From contig NZ_JAKGBW010000001.1 of assembly GCF_021556485.1 (NCBI RefSeq), forward strand, positions 335,009-399,008: a stretch of 64,000 nucleotides of DNA, in the 5' to 3' direction. Source of the DNA: Oceanobacillus alkalisoli. Its GTDB lineage: Bacteria; Bacillota; Bacilli; Bacillales; Amphibacillaceae. Below are positions 19,585 to 30,319 of this stretch, in pieces (within the stretch, counting starts at the first letter, position 1; every line of letters starts with the position of its first letter). The notes beneath the pieces were generated by a model, which was given only the letters and a program-made list of their open reading frames with translations, searched no databases and had not been told where the DNA came from. A program made the translations under genes and the position numbers.

Positions 19585-21908
19585 TTTCTTTTTTCTTCCT
19601 CCACCAATGCGATTTCTAACACTTCATCCAAATGACTGACAGGGATAAATGTTAAATTCTGTTGTACGCTTTCTGGGATGGATGCGATATCCTTCTCATT
19701 TTCTTTAGGGATAATAATCGTCGTTAAACCAGCTCGGTGTGCACTTAATGACTTCTCTTTTAAACCGCCGATTGGAAGCACTCTTCCTCGCAACGTTATC
19801 TCACCAGTCATCCCAACTTCTTTTCGTACAGCTCGACCTGTCAGTGATGAGACAAGTGCCGTTGCTATTGTAATCCCGGCAGATGGTCCGTCTTTTGGTG
19901 TGGCTCCTTCCGGCACATGGATATGAATATCAAACTTCTCATAAAAATCAGTTGGGATTTGCAGTTCTGCTGCACGGGAACGAACATAACTCGAGGCAGC
20001 TTGAGCAGACTCCTGCATTACTTCGCCTAGCTTACCCGTTAGGATTAATTTACCTTTTCCTGGATAATGGGACACTTCAATCGATAAAATATCTCCACCT
20101 GCAGAAGTATAAGCAAGACCAGTCGCTGCGCCAACCTGATCCTCTGCTTCCATTAAACCGTAACGATATAATGGCTGCTCCAAGAAGTCCGTCAAATTCT
20201 TGACTGTGACTACTACTCGCTTTTTATCACCAGAAATAATGACCTTAGCGGCCTTACGACAAATTTTAGCAAGTTGTCTCTCTAAATTACGGACACCTGC
20301 TTCCCGTGTATAGGTTCTTACCACTTGCAGGAGTGCTTCATCTCGGATTTGTAAATTAGACGACTTTAATCCATTTTCTTTAATTTGTTTCGGTAATAAA
20401 TGTTCCTTTGCAATATGGAGCTTTTCCACTTCTGTATAACCAGAAAGCGAAATCAATTCCATTCGATCGAGTAATGGACCTGGAATACTATTCACATTAT
20501 TAGCCGTTGCAACAAATAATACTTTCGATAAATCATATGTTTCTTCAATAAAATGATCACTATAATTATTGTTCTGCTCCGGGTCTAAGACTTCAAGCAT
20601 TGCAGATGACGGGTCTCCCCGGAAGTCATTCGACATCTTATCAATTTCATCGAGTAAAAATACTGGATTGATTGTACCAGCTTTTTTCATTCCTTGGATA
20701 ATCCGGCCTGGCATCGCACCAATATAAGTTCTCCTGTGGCCTCTAATTTCCGCTTCATCCCGAACTCCACCGAGGGAAACACGGACAAAACTCCGATTTA
20801 CAGAACGGGCAATGGAACGTGCAAGTGATGTTTTTCCAACTCCGGGCGGACCAACTAGACAAAGGATTGGTCCTTTTAAGGAATTCGTTAACTTTTGAAC
20901 AGCTAAATATTCTAAGATACGTTCTTTAACTTTATCTAGTCCGTAATGACCTTCATTTAATACACTTTCAGCTTCATTAATATCAATTGTATCTTGTGTT
21001 TGCTTCGTCCATGGCAAGTCTAATAGCCAATCCAAATAATTACGGATAACAGAACTCTCACCAGAACTTTGCGGTACTTTCTCATAGCGCGCTAACTCTT
21101 TAAGAGCAACTTCGTAAACATGTTCCGGCATATCGGATTCATCGATTTTTTCTCTTAACTCACTAACTTCGCCTGATTTACCATCCCGGTCACCGAGCTC
21201 TTTCTGGATAGCTTTTAATTGTTCTCGCAAATAGTATTCTTTCTGGGTCTTTTCCATCGATGTCTTCACTCGTTCACCGATTTTCTTTTCAATGCTTAAT
21301 ACTTTCTTTTCATTCGTAATTAAACGGATAATTTGTTGCATGCGCTCGGTTACATTCGACATTTCCAGTAATGCTTGCTTTTCTTTTAGTTTAATCGATA
21401 AATGAGAACTAATAATATCAGCAACCCGCGCTGGATCTTCCATATCTGCAACTGATTTAGCTGATGCACTGGATACTTTTCTGGAAAGCTTCGTATACTG
21501 CTCGAATTGCTCAAGCAATGCGCGCATAAGTGCTTCTTCTTCCGTCTGATCTTCGTGTACTTCTTCGAGCTGTGTAATTTCTACTATAAATTCATCTTTT
21601 TCATCGATTGTACGAACAATTTCATATCGATCAAGCCCTTCTACCAATACACGCAATGTACCGTTTGGCATTTTCAGCATTTGATTTACTTTTGCAAGGG
21701 TACCAATACGATAAATCTCATCTATTTTTGGATCATCAATGCTCGTCTTTTTCTGAGCAGCAAGAAATATAAGTTGATCATCAACCATTGCTTTCTCAAG
21801 TGCTGCAATCGACTTGTCTCTTCCAACATCCAAATGTAAAACCATGGATGGAAACACGATTAAACCTCGTAATGGCAGGAGGGGGATTTCTTTTATTTGG
21901 TTTACCAT
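19581..21908 (-). CDS. lonA: Lon protease, LonA type
   Basis: Lon is an ATP-dependent soluble serine protease that removes abnormal and regulatory proteins. It has the N-terminal substrate domain ([13 protein letters not shown] region), a AAA+ module with Walker [10 protein letters not shown] near residue 350, and the protease domain. The catalytic Ser is about residue 676 in KDGPSAG. The start at 21908 (MVNQIKEI) has GGAGG upstream; earlier in-frame codons to 21938 do not. The 775 residues match B. subtilis LonA. lonB, which normally precedes it, is missing. Confidence 0.96.
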   Translation of the reverse strand: MVNQIKEIPLLPLRGLIVFPSMVLHLDVGRDKSIAALEKAMVDDQLIFLAAQKKTSIDDPKIDEIYRIGTLAKVNQMLKMPNGTLRVLVEGLDRYEIVRTIDEKDEFIVEITQLEEVHEDQTEEEALMRALLEQFEQYTKLSRKVSSASAKSVADMEDPARVADIISSHLSIKLKEKQALLEMSNVTERMQQIIRLITNEKKVLSIEKKIGERVKTSMEKTQKEYYLREQLKAIQKELGDRDGKSGEVSELREKIDESDMPEHVYEVALKELARYEKVPQSSGESSVIRNYLDWLLDLPWTKQTQDTIDINEAESVLNEGHYGLDKVKERILEYLAVQKLTNSLKGPILCLVGPPGVGKTSLARSIARSVNRSFVRVSLGGVRDEAEIRGHRRTYIGAMPGRIIQGMKKAGTINPVFLLDEIDKMSNDFRGDPSSAMLEVLDPEQNNNYSDHFIEETYDLSKVLFVATANNVNSIPGPLLDRMELISLSGYTEVEKLHIAKEHLLPKQIKENGLKSSNLQIRDEALLQVVRTYTREAGVRNLERQLAKICRKAAKVIISGDKKRVVVTVKNLTDFLEQPLYRYGLMEAEDQVGAATGLAYTSAGGDILSIEVSHYPGKGKLILTGKLGEVMQESAQAASSYVRSRAAELQIPTDFYEKFDIHIHVPEGATPKDGPSAGITIATALVSSLTGRAVRKEVGMTGEITLRGRVLPIGGLKEKSLSAHRAGLTTIIIPKENEKDIASIPESVQQNLTFIPVSHLDEVLEIALVEEEKRK

Positions 21909-21980
21909 GATAACGACCTCCATAATGAATATGTACATGTATATATCAAATTGTTCTAATGAACATTAATAGTTAGTTTA

Positions 21981-22094
21981 ATGAATTTCACAATACATAT
22001 TTAATGCTTCACCATCACCGTATGTAGTTGAGTTGATTCGTTCCCAACTACATATGGTGATGGAAAAGCCGACTCTGGTAATTATGAAATTCAT
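21981..22094. repeat. 114-bp near-palindromic repeat, copy 1 (family A)
   Basis: The ends are ATGAATTTCA and TGAAATTCAT. The inside carries a second inverted pair built on CACCGTATGTAGTTG and CAACTACATATGGTG. It lies 73 bp upstream of the lonA start, in the place where B. subtilis has lonB. The other copies are at 26230, 42985, 59235 and 61365. Confidence 0.9.
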
Positions 22095-22174
22095 TCAGTT
22101 GATTAATATTTGGTATCGGTGATTTACAAGTTGTAATAAATACTATTCCCCATTATCCCGTTTATACAAACAGA

Positions 22175-22242
22175 AATGGAGACTCGGTGCTAATAGGCTC
22201 TTCAAACAGACGAGAGCATCTTTTAAGCAGCCGGTCTCCATT
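22175..22242 (-). terminator. Probable clpX terminator
   Basis: AATGGAGAC and GTCTCCATT enclose an imperfect inner stem. The hairpin lies just after the clpX stop; its U-tract is interrupted. Confidence 0.5.
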
Positions 22243-22265
22243 ATCTTAAAATGTTCTAAATAATG

Positions 22266-23543
22266 TTATGCACTTTCTTTCGGTAATTTCTCATTTCCTT
22301 CAATTACAGTACCGTCACGGAAAACAAGCTTAGGACTGCCATTTTCATCTTTCACCGTATCCTCTGTGATGATACATTTCGTGATATCTTCACGGGATGG
22401 GAGCTCGAACATGACGTCCAGCACAATCCCTTCAATAATGGAACGCAAGCCCCGGGCCCCTGTCTTCCGTTCGATCGCTTTTCGGGCGATTTCACGTAAA
22501 GCAGATTCCTCCATCTCCAGTTCCACATCATCCATTTCAAATAGCTTCTCATATTGTTTAACGAGAGCATTTTTTGGTTTTGTAAGAATTTGGATAAGGG
22601 CATCCTCATCCAGTGGTGTTAAACTGGAAATAACCGGGATACGACCAATGAACTCTGGGATTAATCCATAACGAAGCAAGTCTTCTGGTAAAATTTTGGA
22701 AAGCAGCTCCCCCATGTCCAGATCCTCTTGTTGTTCGTTTGCACCAAATCCAATTACTTTCTTGCCGAGACGACGTTTAATTACTTGATCAATCCCGTCA
22801 AAAGCACCACCTACGATAAACAGGATGTTTGTCGTATCAATTTGGATGAACTCTTGATGTGGATGCTTCCGTCCTCCTTGTGGAGGTACACTTGCAACCG
22901 TCCCCTCAAGAATCTTAAGTAAGGCCTGCTGCACTCCTTCACCGGAGACATCTCTTGTAATCGATGGATTTTCAGATTTTCTTGCGACTTTATCGATCTC
23001 ATCGATATAAATAATTCCTTTTTCCGCTTTTTCTACATCATAATCTGCTGCCTGAATTAATTTAAGGAGGATGTTCTCCACATCTTCCCCTACATAACCA
23101 GCTTCTGTAAGTGATGTAGCATCAGCCATTGCAAAAGGTACATTAATAATTCGCGCTAATGTTTGCGCTAGTAATGTTTTACCGCTTCCTGTCGGCCCGA
23201 TTAGTGCGATGTTACTTTTCGCAAGTTCTACATCATCGGTTTTATTCATCGAGTTAACCCGTTTATAGTGGTTATAAACCGCTACAGATAGGCTTTTCTT
23301 CGCTTGATCTTGACCAATGACATAATCATCAAGTATTTCACAGATTTCTTTAGGTTTCGGAATTTCCGTAAATTCCATTGCGTCTTCCGAACCGAGTTCT
23401 TCTTCTACAATTTCTGTACATAGTACAATACATTCATCACATATATAGACACCAGGTCCAGCAACTAATTTACGAACCTGTTCTTGATTCTTTCCACAAA
23501 AGGAGCATTTGAGTTGTCCTTTTTCTTCATTGAATTTAAACAT
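22266..23543 (-). CDS. clpX: ClpX, ATPase subunit of ClpXP
   Basis: ClpX unfolds substrates for ClpP. The N-terminal zinc domain has the four cysteines CSFCG and CDEC. The AAA+ module carries Walker A GPTGSGKT and Walker [20 protein letters not shown] and the ClpP-contacting loop follow. The start at 23543 (MFKFNEEKG) has AGGGGTG upstream; the codon at 23564 has no site. It lies downstream of tig as in B. subtilis, with 264 bp between. Confidence 0.97.
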   Translation of the reverse strand: MFKFNEEKGQLKCSFCGKNQEQVRKLVAGPGVYICDECIVLCTEIVEEELGSEDAMEFTEIPKPKEICEILDDYVIGQDQAKKSLSVAVYNHYKRVNSMNKTDDVELAKSNIALIGPTGSGKTLLAQTLARIINVPFAMADATSLTEAGYVGEDVENILLKLIQAADYDVEKAEKGIIYIDEIDKVARKSENPSITRDVSGEGVQQALLKILEGTVASVPPQGGRKHPHQEFIQIDTTNILFIVGGAFDGIDQVIKRRLGKKVIGFGANEQQEDLDMGELLSKILPEDLLRYGLIPEFIGRIPVISSLTPLDEDALIQILTKPKNALVKQYEKLFEMDDVELEMEESALREIARKAIERKTGARGLRSIIEGIVLDVMFELPSREDITKCIITEDTVKDENGSPKLVFRDGTVIEGNEKLPKESA

Positions 23544-23749
23544 ATTTTCACCCCTATAGTTCATAAGAAAATTAAATTTCCTGACTTAATTATAGCAATC
23601 ATATCAGATACGAATTAAAAAACAAAACGATAAACCTTGCAACATAATATCTGCTTTAAATAATACCATATAACTTATCTATATGTCAGATAGCAACTGT
23701 TAAGTCAGAGAAATATGAATTAATCCGCTGTCCGGTTCGGTTATATAGA

Positions 23750-23780
23750 AACAAGGTGCGAGGGAATTCGCACCTTGTTC
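23750..23780 (-). terminator. Terminator of tig
   Basis: AACAAGGTGCG and CGCACCTTGTT form a strong stem 30 bp after the tig stop. This separates tig from clpX transcription. Confidence 0.75.
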
Positions 23781-23807
23781 GTGTTGGATTGTCTTTTCTC
23801 GTGATGA

Positions 23808-25097
23808 TTAGTTAGCTGCTTTGCTGTGTTCCACTAATAGGTCGATTGCTTTTCTTATTTTGAGATCATTTTGGATTGTTTCTGTGTTTCCGCCAAGAAT
23901 TTGGACGAGTTGGTCTTTTTCAACACCATACATGCCAGCCATCTTATCAATCTCTTCATCCACTTCTTCTTCAGTTGCTTCAAGATTTTCTGCATTTGCA
24001 ATTGCTTCAAGTGTCAAGCTCGTTTTCACTCGTTTAGCTGCATCTTCTTTCATTTGTTCTCTTAATGCCTCTTCATCCTGACCAGAGAACTGGGAATACA
24101 TTTCTAATGTCATTCCTTGCATTTGTAGACGCTGTTCGAATTCAGCAAGCATTTGTTCCAATTCATTTTCAACCATTGCATCTGGAATATCAACCTCTAC
24201 ATTATCAGATGCTTTTTCAATTAGGCTTTCACGTTTTGCAGTGTCTGCTGCTTGTGTTCTTTCTTCCAGCATTTGTTCTTTTTTCTTCGTTTTGAATTCA
24301 TCTAATGTTTCAACTTCATCATCAACGTCTTTTGCGAATTCATCATCAAGCTCTGGAAGTTCTTTTGCTTTTACTTCATGAATTTTAACTTTAAATGTTG
24401 CTTCTTTACCAGCTAGGTCTTCTGCATGGTATTCTTCCGGGAAGGTAACATCAATTTCCGTCTCTTCTCCTGGTTTCTTACCGACTAATTTCTCTTCAAA
24501 TCCAGGAATGAATTGACCAGAACCAATTTCCAGGCTATGGTTTTCACCTTTCCCACCTTCGAATGCTTCACCATCTGTGAATCCTTCAAAGTCGATGACA
24601 ACTGTATCGCCATCTGCAATTTCTCCTTCTTCTTTCACAACAAGCTCTGCATGCTGCTCTTGAAGGCTTTTCAACTCATTATCCAGATCTTCCTCTGTTA
24701 CTTCAACAGATTCTTCTTCCACTTCAAGGCCTTTATATTCGCCTAAAGTAACTTCAGGCTTCACTTCAACCTCTGCAGTGAAGATCAATGTTTTACCTTT
24801 TTCGATTTGTTCGATATCAACACTCGGCTGTACGATTGGAAAAATGTCCGCTTCGTCCACCGCTTTCGAATAAGCTTCCGGTAGTACAATATCTACAGCA
24901 TCCTGATAAAGGGATTCTACTCCGAAACGCTGTTCAAATAATCCGCGTGGAATTCTTCCTTTACGGAAACCTGGTAATTGTACATCTTTCACTACTTTTT
25001 TAAACGCTTGATCTAATGCTTGATCAAATTCTTCAGCAGGAACTTCAAATGTCAAAATTCCTTTATTTCCTTCTTGTTTTTCCCATTTCGCTGTCAT
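23808..25097 (-). CDS. tig: Trigger factor
   Basis: This ribosome-bound chaperone and prolyl isomerase receives nascent chains. The ribosome-docking signature is seen in [19 protein letters not shown], about residues 40-58. The FKBP-like PPIase domain covers about 160-245 ([15 protein letters not shown]). The C-terminal helical arms end near 429. It is highly acidic. The length is typical. Confidence 0.97.
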   Translation of the reverse strand: MTAKWEKQEGNKGILTFEVPAEEFDQALDQAFKKVVKDVQLPGFRKGRIPRGLFEQRFGVESLYQDAVDIVLPEAYSKAVDEADIFPIVQPSVDIEQIEKGKTLIFTAEVEVKPEVTLGEYKGLEVEEESVEVTEEDLDNELKSLQEQHAELVVKEEGEIADGDTVVIDFEGFTDGEAFEGGKGENHSLEIGSGQFIPGFEEKLVGKKPGEETEIDVTFPEEYHAEDLAGKEATFKVKIHEVKAKELPELDDEFAKDVDDEVETLDEFKTKKKEQMLEERTQAADTAKRESLIEKASDNVEVDIPDAMVENELEQMLAEFEQRLQMQGMTLEMYSQFSGQDEEALREQMKEDAAKRVKTSLTLEAIANAENLEATEEEVDEEIDKMAGMYGVEKDQLVQILGGNTETIQNDLKIRKAIDLLVEHSKAAN

Positions 25098-25174
25098 AAT
25101 TGATTACCTCCAACATCTATTGTTTAACTTAATAATACATTTAAGGGTTAATTTTCATTTTTTACAACTCAATC

Positions 25175-25202
25175 ATTATACCATAACTTAGAGGTCTTTC
25201 AA
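25175..25202 (-). promoter_or_regulatory. SigA promoter of tig
   Basis: TTGAAA (25197-25202) and TATAAT (25175-25180) are 16 bases apart on the minus strand, about 75 bp upstream of the tig start. Confidence 0.7.
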
Positions 25203-25212
25203 GCATTTGTAC

Positions 25213-26181
25213 CTAATCCTCAATAATACTTGCATATAATAGATCGGTTGTCTTAATTTCTTGGATATACTTATCTACCTCTGCTCGTTCTTGCTCAGGA
25301 ACGGCAATGTTTAAATAGTCGTTCCCAATCTGTAGTAATGCCTCTGCGATATAAGGTGATTCATCAAGTGATGGTGCAATTGGATAGAGCGCGTAAAGAT
25401 AGTGCCCTAAAAGCGTATTCATCACTTCATACAATGACGGATTGCTTTGCTCCGCTTCTTTGATCCGGGAAGCAATTTCTTTAGCGATTGCACTTTCATT
25501 TATTTCCGGTGTTTCACTTGGTGTCGCCTTCATTTTGATGCCAAACTTATGTACTTCTATCGACTTTGTTATTCCTATTCGTTTCATCCAAAGATAGATG
25601 GACGTTTTAACTAACGGATGGATATGTTCATCAACAAGCAGCGAGATTACTTTCTCGTTTGGCTGGATCGTCGTTTTACTAAGCTTATTTACGAGTCTCC
25701 ATTGTTCAATGTGGTTATCTTGGTGCACAGCATCAAAGAGCGCATCTAAGTAAATATTCGAACGTTCTAATTCCACATTCAGCCGCATTTTTTCACTCAT
25801 CGAGTAAAGTTGTTTGAATGGTTCTTTCAATTGGTTCGGTACATTGCCGCTCTCTAATTCCACTGCCACGACATCAATCAATGCATCATATTGATCCGTT
25901 TGAAATAATAAAGTTAAATAAATATGTATGTACTGGTAATAATAGGAATCTTTTTCTTCTATTAATGACTCACAGAGTTCCTGTGCTTCCACGTAACGCT
26001 CCAGCTCCATTAAGCAAATTAATTTCCCGGTGTAAATTTCATGATTTTTTACATCATAGCTTAATAGGTTGTCTAATTTCTCCAAAGCTTCCTCGAATTT
26101 CTTTTCTTTAATTGCTGCAACACTTTCTTCTTCTAGTACTTTTTGCCATTTTGGAAACAAAATAATATTTCCAGGTTTCAT
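25213..26181 (-). CDS. ysoA: YsoA-like TPR repeat protein
   Basis: The 322-residue soluble protein is mostly helical and contains tetratricopeptide-like units (KKFEEALEKLDNLLSYD, RYVEAQELCESLIEEKD) in the first 120 residues. The C-terminal half is less regular. It precedes tig in the same direction, as B. subtilis ysoA does. No enzymatic motif is visible, and a role in protein contacts is only inferred from TPR content. Upstream, the ilv-leu operon expected by synteny is absent; tRNAs and repeats are there instead. Confidence 0.78.
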   Translation of the reverse strand: MKPGNIILFPKWQKVLEEESVAAIKEKKFEEALEKLDNLLSYDVKNHEIYTGKLICLMELERYVEAQELCESLIEEKDSYYYQYIHIYLTLLFQTDQYDALIDVVAVELESGNVPNQLKEPFKQLYSMSEKMRLNVELERSNIYLDALFDAVHQDNHIEQWRLVNKLSKTTIQPNEKVISLLVDEHIHPLVKTSIYLWMKRIGITKSIEVHKFGIKMKATPSETPEINESAIAKEIASRIKEAEQSNPSLYEVMNTLLGHYLYALYPIAPSLDESPYIAEALLQIGNDYLNIAVPEQERAEVDKYIQEIKTTDLLYASIIED

Positions 26182-26229
26182 TTTCCTCAGGTCACCTCCT
26201 CCTTTTGTTTCAATTTTTTATGAGCTTGA

Positions 26230-26343
26230 ATGAATTTCATAATTACCAAAGTCGGCTTTTCCATCACCATATGTAGTTGGGATCGAACCAACTCAACTAC
26301 ATATGGTGATGGTGAAGCATTAAATACGTATTATGAAATTCAT
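26230..26343. repeat. 114-bp near-palindromic repeat, copy 2 (family A)
   Basis: It starts ATGAATTTCATAATTACC and ends TATTATGAAATTCAT, opposite in orientation to copy 1. The inner arms are CATCACCATATGTAGTTG and CAACTACATATGGTGATG. It lies 48 bp upstream of the ysoA start. Confidence 0.9.
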
Positions 26344-26498
26344 TAAGCTTAACTTAATAAATAGTTTTACCCTTCCTATTAAATATGAAACATGAAGAAA
26401 GAGAAAAAAGCAGCCTTTTCTATCCTCTGCTACGGTTTATTCCGTTCATTCAATCGAGGGGTTGCTTCATCTGGTTCGTTCGTCAAGCAAATAGATAA

Positions 26499-26632
26499 AG
26501 TAAAACTTCAATCCGTGGGGTTTTTCTTCATCCCCACGGATTGTTAGTTGAACGAACCTTAGGTGTTAGCTCTCGTTTCTTCCCACCTTAACTTGCTAGA
26601 TTGAGCGGAAGTTTTGAGGTGGGAGTTTTACG
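26499..26632 (+). repeat. Two-hairpin element, copy 1 (family B)
   Basis: Hairpin 1 pairs AATCCGTGGGG with CCCCACGGATT. The linker GTTAGTTGAACGAACCTTAGG follows. Hairpin 2 pairs CCCACCTTAACTT with AAGTTTTGAGGTGGG. Short terminal repeats (TAAAACTTC and GAGTTTTAC-like ends) bound it. The same layout recurs at 31940 and 37880 with paired base changes. Confidence 0.75.
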
Positions 26633-26676
26633 GATACTTACACCGGGATAAAAGTATATATATCCTATCATAATAC

Positions 26677-26712
26677 AAAAGAGAAACCTAAAACAAGTTA
26701 GGTTTCTCTTTT
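26677..26712 (-). terminator. Terminator of the tRNA operon
   Basis: AAAAGAGAAACCTA and TAGGTTTCTCTTTT form a perfect 14-bp stem right after tRNA-Arg in the direction of transcription. Confidence 0.85.
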
Positions 26713-26724
26713 GTTGTCTGAAAG

Positions 26725-26798
26725 TGTCCCAAGTAGGATTCGAACCTACGGCCTACAGCTTAGAAGGCTGTTGCTCTATCCAGCTGAGCTATTGGGAC
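26725..26798 (-). tRNA. tRNA-Arg (TCT anticodon)
   Basis: On the minus strand the cloverleaf is complete. The acceptor stem pairs GTCCCAA with TTGGGAC. The D-arm is GCTCAGCTGGATAGAGC, the anticodon loop CTTCTAA and the T-arm GTAGGTTCGAATCCTAC. The discriminator is A, and the CCA end is not encoded (CTT follows). It begins one base after the CCA of tRNA-Gly. Confidence 0.95.
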
Positions 26799-26799
26799 A

Positions 26800-26873
26800 T
26801 GGAGCGGGTGAAGGGAATCGAACCCTCATCATCAGCTTGGAAGGCTGAGGTTTTACCACTAAACTACACCCGC
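26800..26873 (-). tRNA. tRNA-Gly (TCC anticodon)
   Basis: On the minus strand the acceptor stem pairs GCGGGTG with CACCCGC. The anticodon loop is CTTCCAA, the T-arm contains GGTTCGATTCC, and the discriminator T is followed by an encoded CCA. It is the first of two tRNAs in a small operon. Confidence 0.95.
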
Positions 26874-26942
26874 AGATTTCTTTTTTATTTAGTTTTAAGT
26901 GGTCATTATGTAAAATATATGTTTTAAAAGCGAACAAGTTTT

Positions 26943-26970
26943 ATTATAGCAGTTTTGCATTAAATGTCAA
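26943..26970 (-). promoter_or_regulatory. SigA promoter of the tRNA operon
   Basis: TTGACA (26965-26970) and TATAAT (26943-26948) are perfect consensus hexamers with a 16-base spacer, 70 bp upstream of tRNA-Gly. Confidence 0.85.
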
Positions 26971-26986
26971 TATTTTTTTGAAAAAA

Positions 26987-27018
26987 GCTTGCTGAGAAAA
27001 AATATCCTCTCAGCAAGC
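26987..27018 (-). terminator. Terminator of the ysmB-ysnB operon
   Basis: GCTTGCTGAG and CTCAGCAAGC form a 10-bp stem followed by T6 on the minus strand, about 10 bp after the ysnB stop. Confidence 0.85.
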
Positions 27019-27028
27019 ACTTGATAGA

Positions 27029-27541
27029 TTAAGCCTTTACTGGATAATCCAGCGCAGGATAATGCTCACCAGATAGTGTGTAAAATGTAGCAGATATAGC
27101 TTTATCGGAATCCCATTCTAAAATAGCATAAGTTTTCTCCCGCATCCCACCTCTTGGCTGGAAGATACTGCCTGGATTAATAAATAGTTGTTCCCCTTCC
27201 TGAGCAGCGCCAGCTACATGGGTATGTCCAAAACAAACGACATCAGCGTCTGCTTCTCTTGCCCGCAAGGAAAGAGCGGTCAAACCATAGTTCACCTTAT
27301 GCAGATGGCCATGGACAATCAGGAAATTCAATCCATCTATTTCCAATGTTTGTTCATTCGGATAGCGATTGTCAAAATCACAATTTCCAGCGACTTTATA
27401 AAACCCATCCAATGGACCGGAGTCGATATCAAGCTCAGAGTCTCCGCAATGAATGCGGTAATTGACCTCGTGTCTTTCCTTTATTTCCGATAGTTCCTCT
27501 GTAAGTCCATGACTATCACTAACAATCAAAATTTTCGTCAT
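27029..27541 (-). CDS. ysnB: YfcE/YsnB-type metallophosphoesterase
   Basis: The 170-residue calcineurin-like phosphodiesterase has the family metal motifs in order: SDSHG (D and H), HCGDSE, GNCD, IVHGH and FGHTH. The family hydrolyses phosphodiesters with divalent metals; the native substrate is uncertain. The start at 27541 (MTKILIVSD) has GGGAG upstream, so the codon at 27574 is not needed. It ends the operon with rdgB and rph, as in B. subtilis. Confidence 0.88.
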   Translation of the reverse strand: MTKILIVSDSHGLTEELSEIKERHEVNYRIHCGDSELDIDSGPLDGFYKVAGNCDFDNRYPNEQTLEIDGLNFLIVHGHLHKVNYGLTALSLRAREADADVVCFGHTHVAGAAQEGEQLFINPGSIFQPRGGMREKTYAILEWDSDKAISATFYTLSGEHYPALDYPVKA

Positions 27542-27586
27542 GCTGCATCTCCCTTTCTGCTTATCCTTTTTCATGTAAGGAGAGTT

Positions 27587-28192
27587 TTACTTATGCTCAA
27601 CTAGCTTGTCCCAGTTCTCCAATTGCTTTATCGCGTTACTCCGGTGGCTGATTTGATTTTTTTCACTAGCACTCAACTCTGCCATCGTTTGTTGATAGCC
27701 GTTAGGGATAAACAATGGATCATAGCCAAATCCATTTTTCCCATGAGGAGCAACAGAAATTTCACCTTCACAAGTACCTTCATAAAATTTTGTTTTTTCC
27801 CCGGGAATTGCTATTGCAAGTACACAGACAAATCTTGCTGTTCGTTCAGCTTGCGGAACATCCTGCAGTTTCTGTAGCAGCTTTTGATTATTTGCTTCGT
27901 CACTCTTATCTTCTCCTGCGTAGCGAGCAGAATATATACCTGGTGCACCGTCCAGCGCATCCACAACAAGCCCTGAGTCATCTGCGAGAACAGGGCGATT
28001 CAGCATTTCTGCAATCTGTTCTGCTTTTAGTGCCGCATTCTCTGCAAAGCTATTGCCGGTCTCTTCAATATCTGGAAGTTGTTGCTCGGCAATATCCAAT
28101 AATGACTGCACGTTTACACCATAGGGCTGAAAGAAATCAATAAACTCTTTGACTTTCCCTTGATTCCGAGTCGCGATAATGATTTCTTTCAT
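27587..28192 (-). CDS. rdgB: XTP/dITP diphosphatase (Ham1/RdgB)
   Basis: The enzyme cleans the nucleotide pool by converting dITP and XTP to monophosphates. ATRNQGKVKEF at the N-terminus, LADDSGLVVDAL and GKNGFGYDPLF mark the Ham1 fold, with SHRSNA near the end. The start directly abuts the rph stop (one base apart), indicating coupling. Confidence 0.95.
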   Translation of the reverse strand: MKEIIIATRNQGKVKEFIDFFQPYGVNVQSLLDIAEQQLPDIEETGNSFAENAALKAEQIAEMLNRPVLADDSGLVVDALDGAPGIYSARYAGEDKSDEANNQKLLQKLQDVPQAERTARFVCVLAIAIPGEKTKFYEGTCEGEISVAPHGKNGFGYDPLFIPNGYQQTMAELSASEKNQISHRSNAIKQLENWDKLVEHK

Positions 28193-28960
28193 TTAATTCC
28201 TCTCTCCTTGTGGTGCTTTGGTACTTTCAATTGCTTCTCCAAGTTCACCCAATATCTCTTTCTGTAATTCAAATAGCTGTTGCAAGCCTTCATCTGCTAA
28301 GCTAAGCATCGTGAAAAGCTCATTCTTCGAAAATGTAGCCTCTTCTCCAGTACCTTGGATTTCTACAAATTCACCTTTCCCGGTCATTACAATATTCATG
28401 TCTACATTTGCTTCTGCATCTTCTTCATAGTTTAAATCGAGAATCGCTTCACCTGATGATAATATTCCAACAGATGTCGCTGCTAAATAATCTTTTACAG
28501 GCAAAGATTTAATCTGTTTTTTTTCCACTAAAGTTCCAAGTGCAAGTGTCATTGCAACAAATGCTCCGGTAATGGAAGCAGTTCTTGTCCCACCGTCTGC
28601 CTGAATAACGTCACAGTCCACCCATACTGTGCGCTCACCAAATCCTTCCAAATCAACAACAGAACGTAAAGCCCGTCCAATAAGGCGCTGGATTTCCATC
28701 GTTCGTCCTGTCACTTTACCTTTTGAGGATTCTCGGATATTCCGCTTTTCTGTAGCCCGCGGCAGCATCGCGTATTCGGCAGTAATCCAGCCTTTACCTT
28801 GTCCTCTCATAAAGGGGGGTACTCTATCCTCTACACTTGCATTACAGATTACTTTTGTATTCCCCACTTCAATCAGCACTGAACCTTCCGGATGCATAAT
28901 ATAATCTTTTTCCATTTTAATAGGTCTTAATTCATTTATTTTTCTACCATCATTTCTCAT
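28193..28960 (-). CDS. rph: RNase PH
   Basis: This phosphorolytic 3'-5' exoribonuclease trims tRNA 3' ends, which matters here because the tRNA-Arg gene lacks an encoded CCA. The protein has [30 protein letters not shown], the RNA-binding [19 protein letters not shown] and the phosphate site [17 protein letters not shown]. The start at 28960 has GGAGG 9 bases upstream and matches the family N-terminus; an open frame to 29167 overlaps gerM and is spurious. The length is 255. Confidence 0.96.
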   Translation of the reverse strand: MRNDGRKINELRPIKMEKDYIMHPEGSVLIEVGNTKVICNASVEDRVPPFMRGQGKGWITAEYAMLPRATEKRNIRESSKGKVTGRTMEIQRLIGRALRSVVDLEGFGERTVWVDCDVIQADGGTRTASITGAFVAMTLALGTLVEKKQIKSLPVKDYLAATSVGILSSGEAILDLNYEEDAEANVDMNIVMTGKGEFVEIQGTGEEATFSKNELFTMLSLADEGLQQLFELQKEILGELGEAIESTKAPQGERN

Positions 28961-29059
28961 GTGAAAAATCCTCCTCACTCGTCGAATTAAGCTTACCATA
29001 CTTTTCCCGAAAGAAAAATCATCATCCCTACAAAAGTTGCATGTAGCATAAAACAAAAA

Positions 29060-29084
29060 GAAGCTAGGACATGGCCCCAGCTTC
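29060..29084 (-). terminator. Terminator after gerM
   Basis: GAAGCT and AGCTTC form a hairpin with inner GGGGCC pairing, followed by TTTTTG on the minus strand. It lies just after the gerM stop. Confidence 0.7.
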
Positions 29085-29093
29085 GAATTTTTA

Positions 29094-30176
29094 TTAAAGT
29101 TTCTCACTTGGAACAAAGAAGTCTGCACTGACCGGTTCACTGTACGGCTCCCCGCTCTCATTTGCAATTACATCCTTATTCTCGACTTTAATCTCTACAG
29201 CATCAATTTCATCCTGAATCGTTAATGTTCGTACAATCGTCTCCATCACGTCATCTGCAATAACTGCTTCTTCTGCATCTTTTAATATCTCTTCATTAAA
29301 AGTGAGTTCCAACACTCCTTCTGACAATGCTGGTTCGCTGACAAGCATTGCTTCTTCATTGAATACATGAGTTACATTCGCCATAAAACCTGGACCATCC
29401 ATTAATGAAGTAACAATCGCTTCAAACATCTCTTCGTCTTCCCCGACACCTACATATTGCGTTACAGGTATATAGTACCGGTTTTCATGGTCGCTTGCTG
29501 GGTAATACATCGTCACTGCTTCACTGTTAATGAAATCAATCGTGTCATTTTGCATGACGTTGATCCCATCTGCTTCAGAGTAACCTTTTCCAATCGGAGT
29601 ACCATTTACTGGCATTTCATCTAGTTGATGACCATTAACCCAAAGCTGAACACGGTCTACACTCTCAAATTGCGTTAAGGTATGTGTAACAGCCTCAAGA
29701 ATTTTCACTTCATCTTCAGCAGCATAATCTTCGAATTCCTCCGAAAGGTCAACAACCATTGTCCCGTCCTCCAAAAGATTTAAACCAAGAATTTCCGTTC
29801 CTGCGGGCAAGACCGCACGAAAACCATTTGGCAATACATCCATTACCGGACCATCAACAACTAGATACTCTAATACTTGGGTTGCAACCTCTCTTGATTC
29901 AAGCAGCGGCAGTTCGATCATTTGTGATGCGACCATACCGTTTGCATCAATTAAAAATAGCTGGCGGGCAATTGTCTCGTTTGCTTCTTCTTCCATGTTC
30001 TCCTCGTCTGTTTCGGCCCCATCTGCTTCTGTTTGTTCATTACTTGCTGTATCATTCACTGCTTCTGCATTTTCAGGTGGATCGATTTCAACGGAAGACT
30101 GCTCCCCTTGGAAACAGGCAGTTAGTAACAATAGTGAAGCACATACACCTGGAATTAATAATCGACTCGCTTTCAT
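29094..30176 (-). CDS. gerM: GerM, spore germination/sporulation lipoprotein
   Basis: GerM is a forespore-mother-cell septum lipoprotein in B. subtilis that helps anchor the SpoIIIAG ring. A lipoprotein signal ends in LLLLTAC with Cys at residue 21. A very acidic linker (about 28-68) follows, then two GerMN domains (about 75-200 and 220-350). The first begins [15 protein letters not shown], the second [17 protein letters not shown]. The order racE-gerM-rph is that of B. subtilis. Confidence 0.92.
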   Translation of the reverse strand: MKASRLLIPGVCASLLLLTACFQGEQSSVEIDPPENAEAVNDTASNEQTEADGAETDEENMEEEANETIARQLFLIDANGMVASQMIELPLLESREVATQVLEYLVVDGPVMDVLPNGFRAVLPAGTEILGLNLLEDGTMVVDLSEEFEDYAAEDEVKILEAVTHTLTQFESVDRVQLWVNGHQLDEMPVNGTPIGKGYSEADGINVMQNDTIDFINSEAVTMYYPASDHENRYYIPVTQYVGVGEDEEMFEAIVTSLMDGPGFMANVTHVFNEEAMLVSEPALSEGVLELTFNEEILKDAEEAVIADDVMETIVRTLTIQDEIDAVEIKVENKDVIANESGEPYSEPVSADFFVPSEKL

Positions 30177-30319
30177 GCAATACCTCCCTGCGATGGTTTG
30201 TACTACAATATATACGAGCTATCAAGTGGAAATAGACCAGCTTGTTTTAAAAATGTTTAAATAGAGTCGGAAGGTAAAATAACACCCTGACGTTCGTTGA
30301 CTATAAAGGACGAACTAGC

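Noticed and set aside
28961-29167. N-terminal extension of RNase PH
   Set aside because: The extension overlaps gerM and its terminator; the start at 28960 has a good ribosome site and matches the family.
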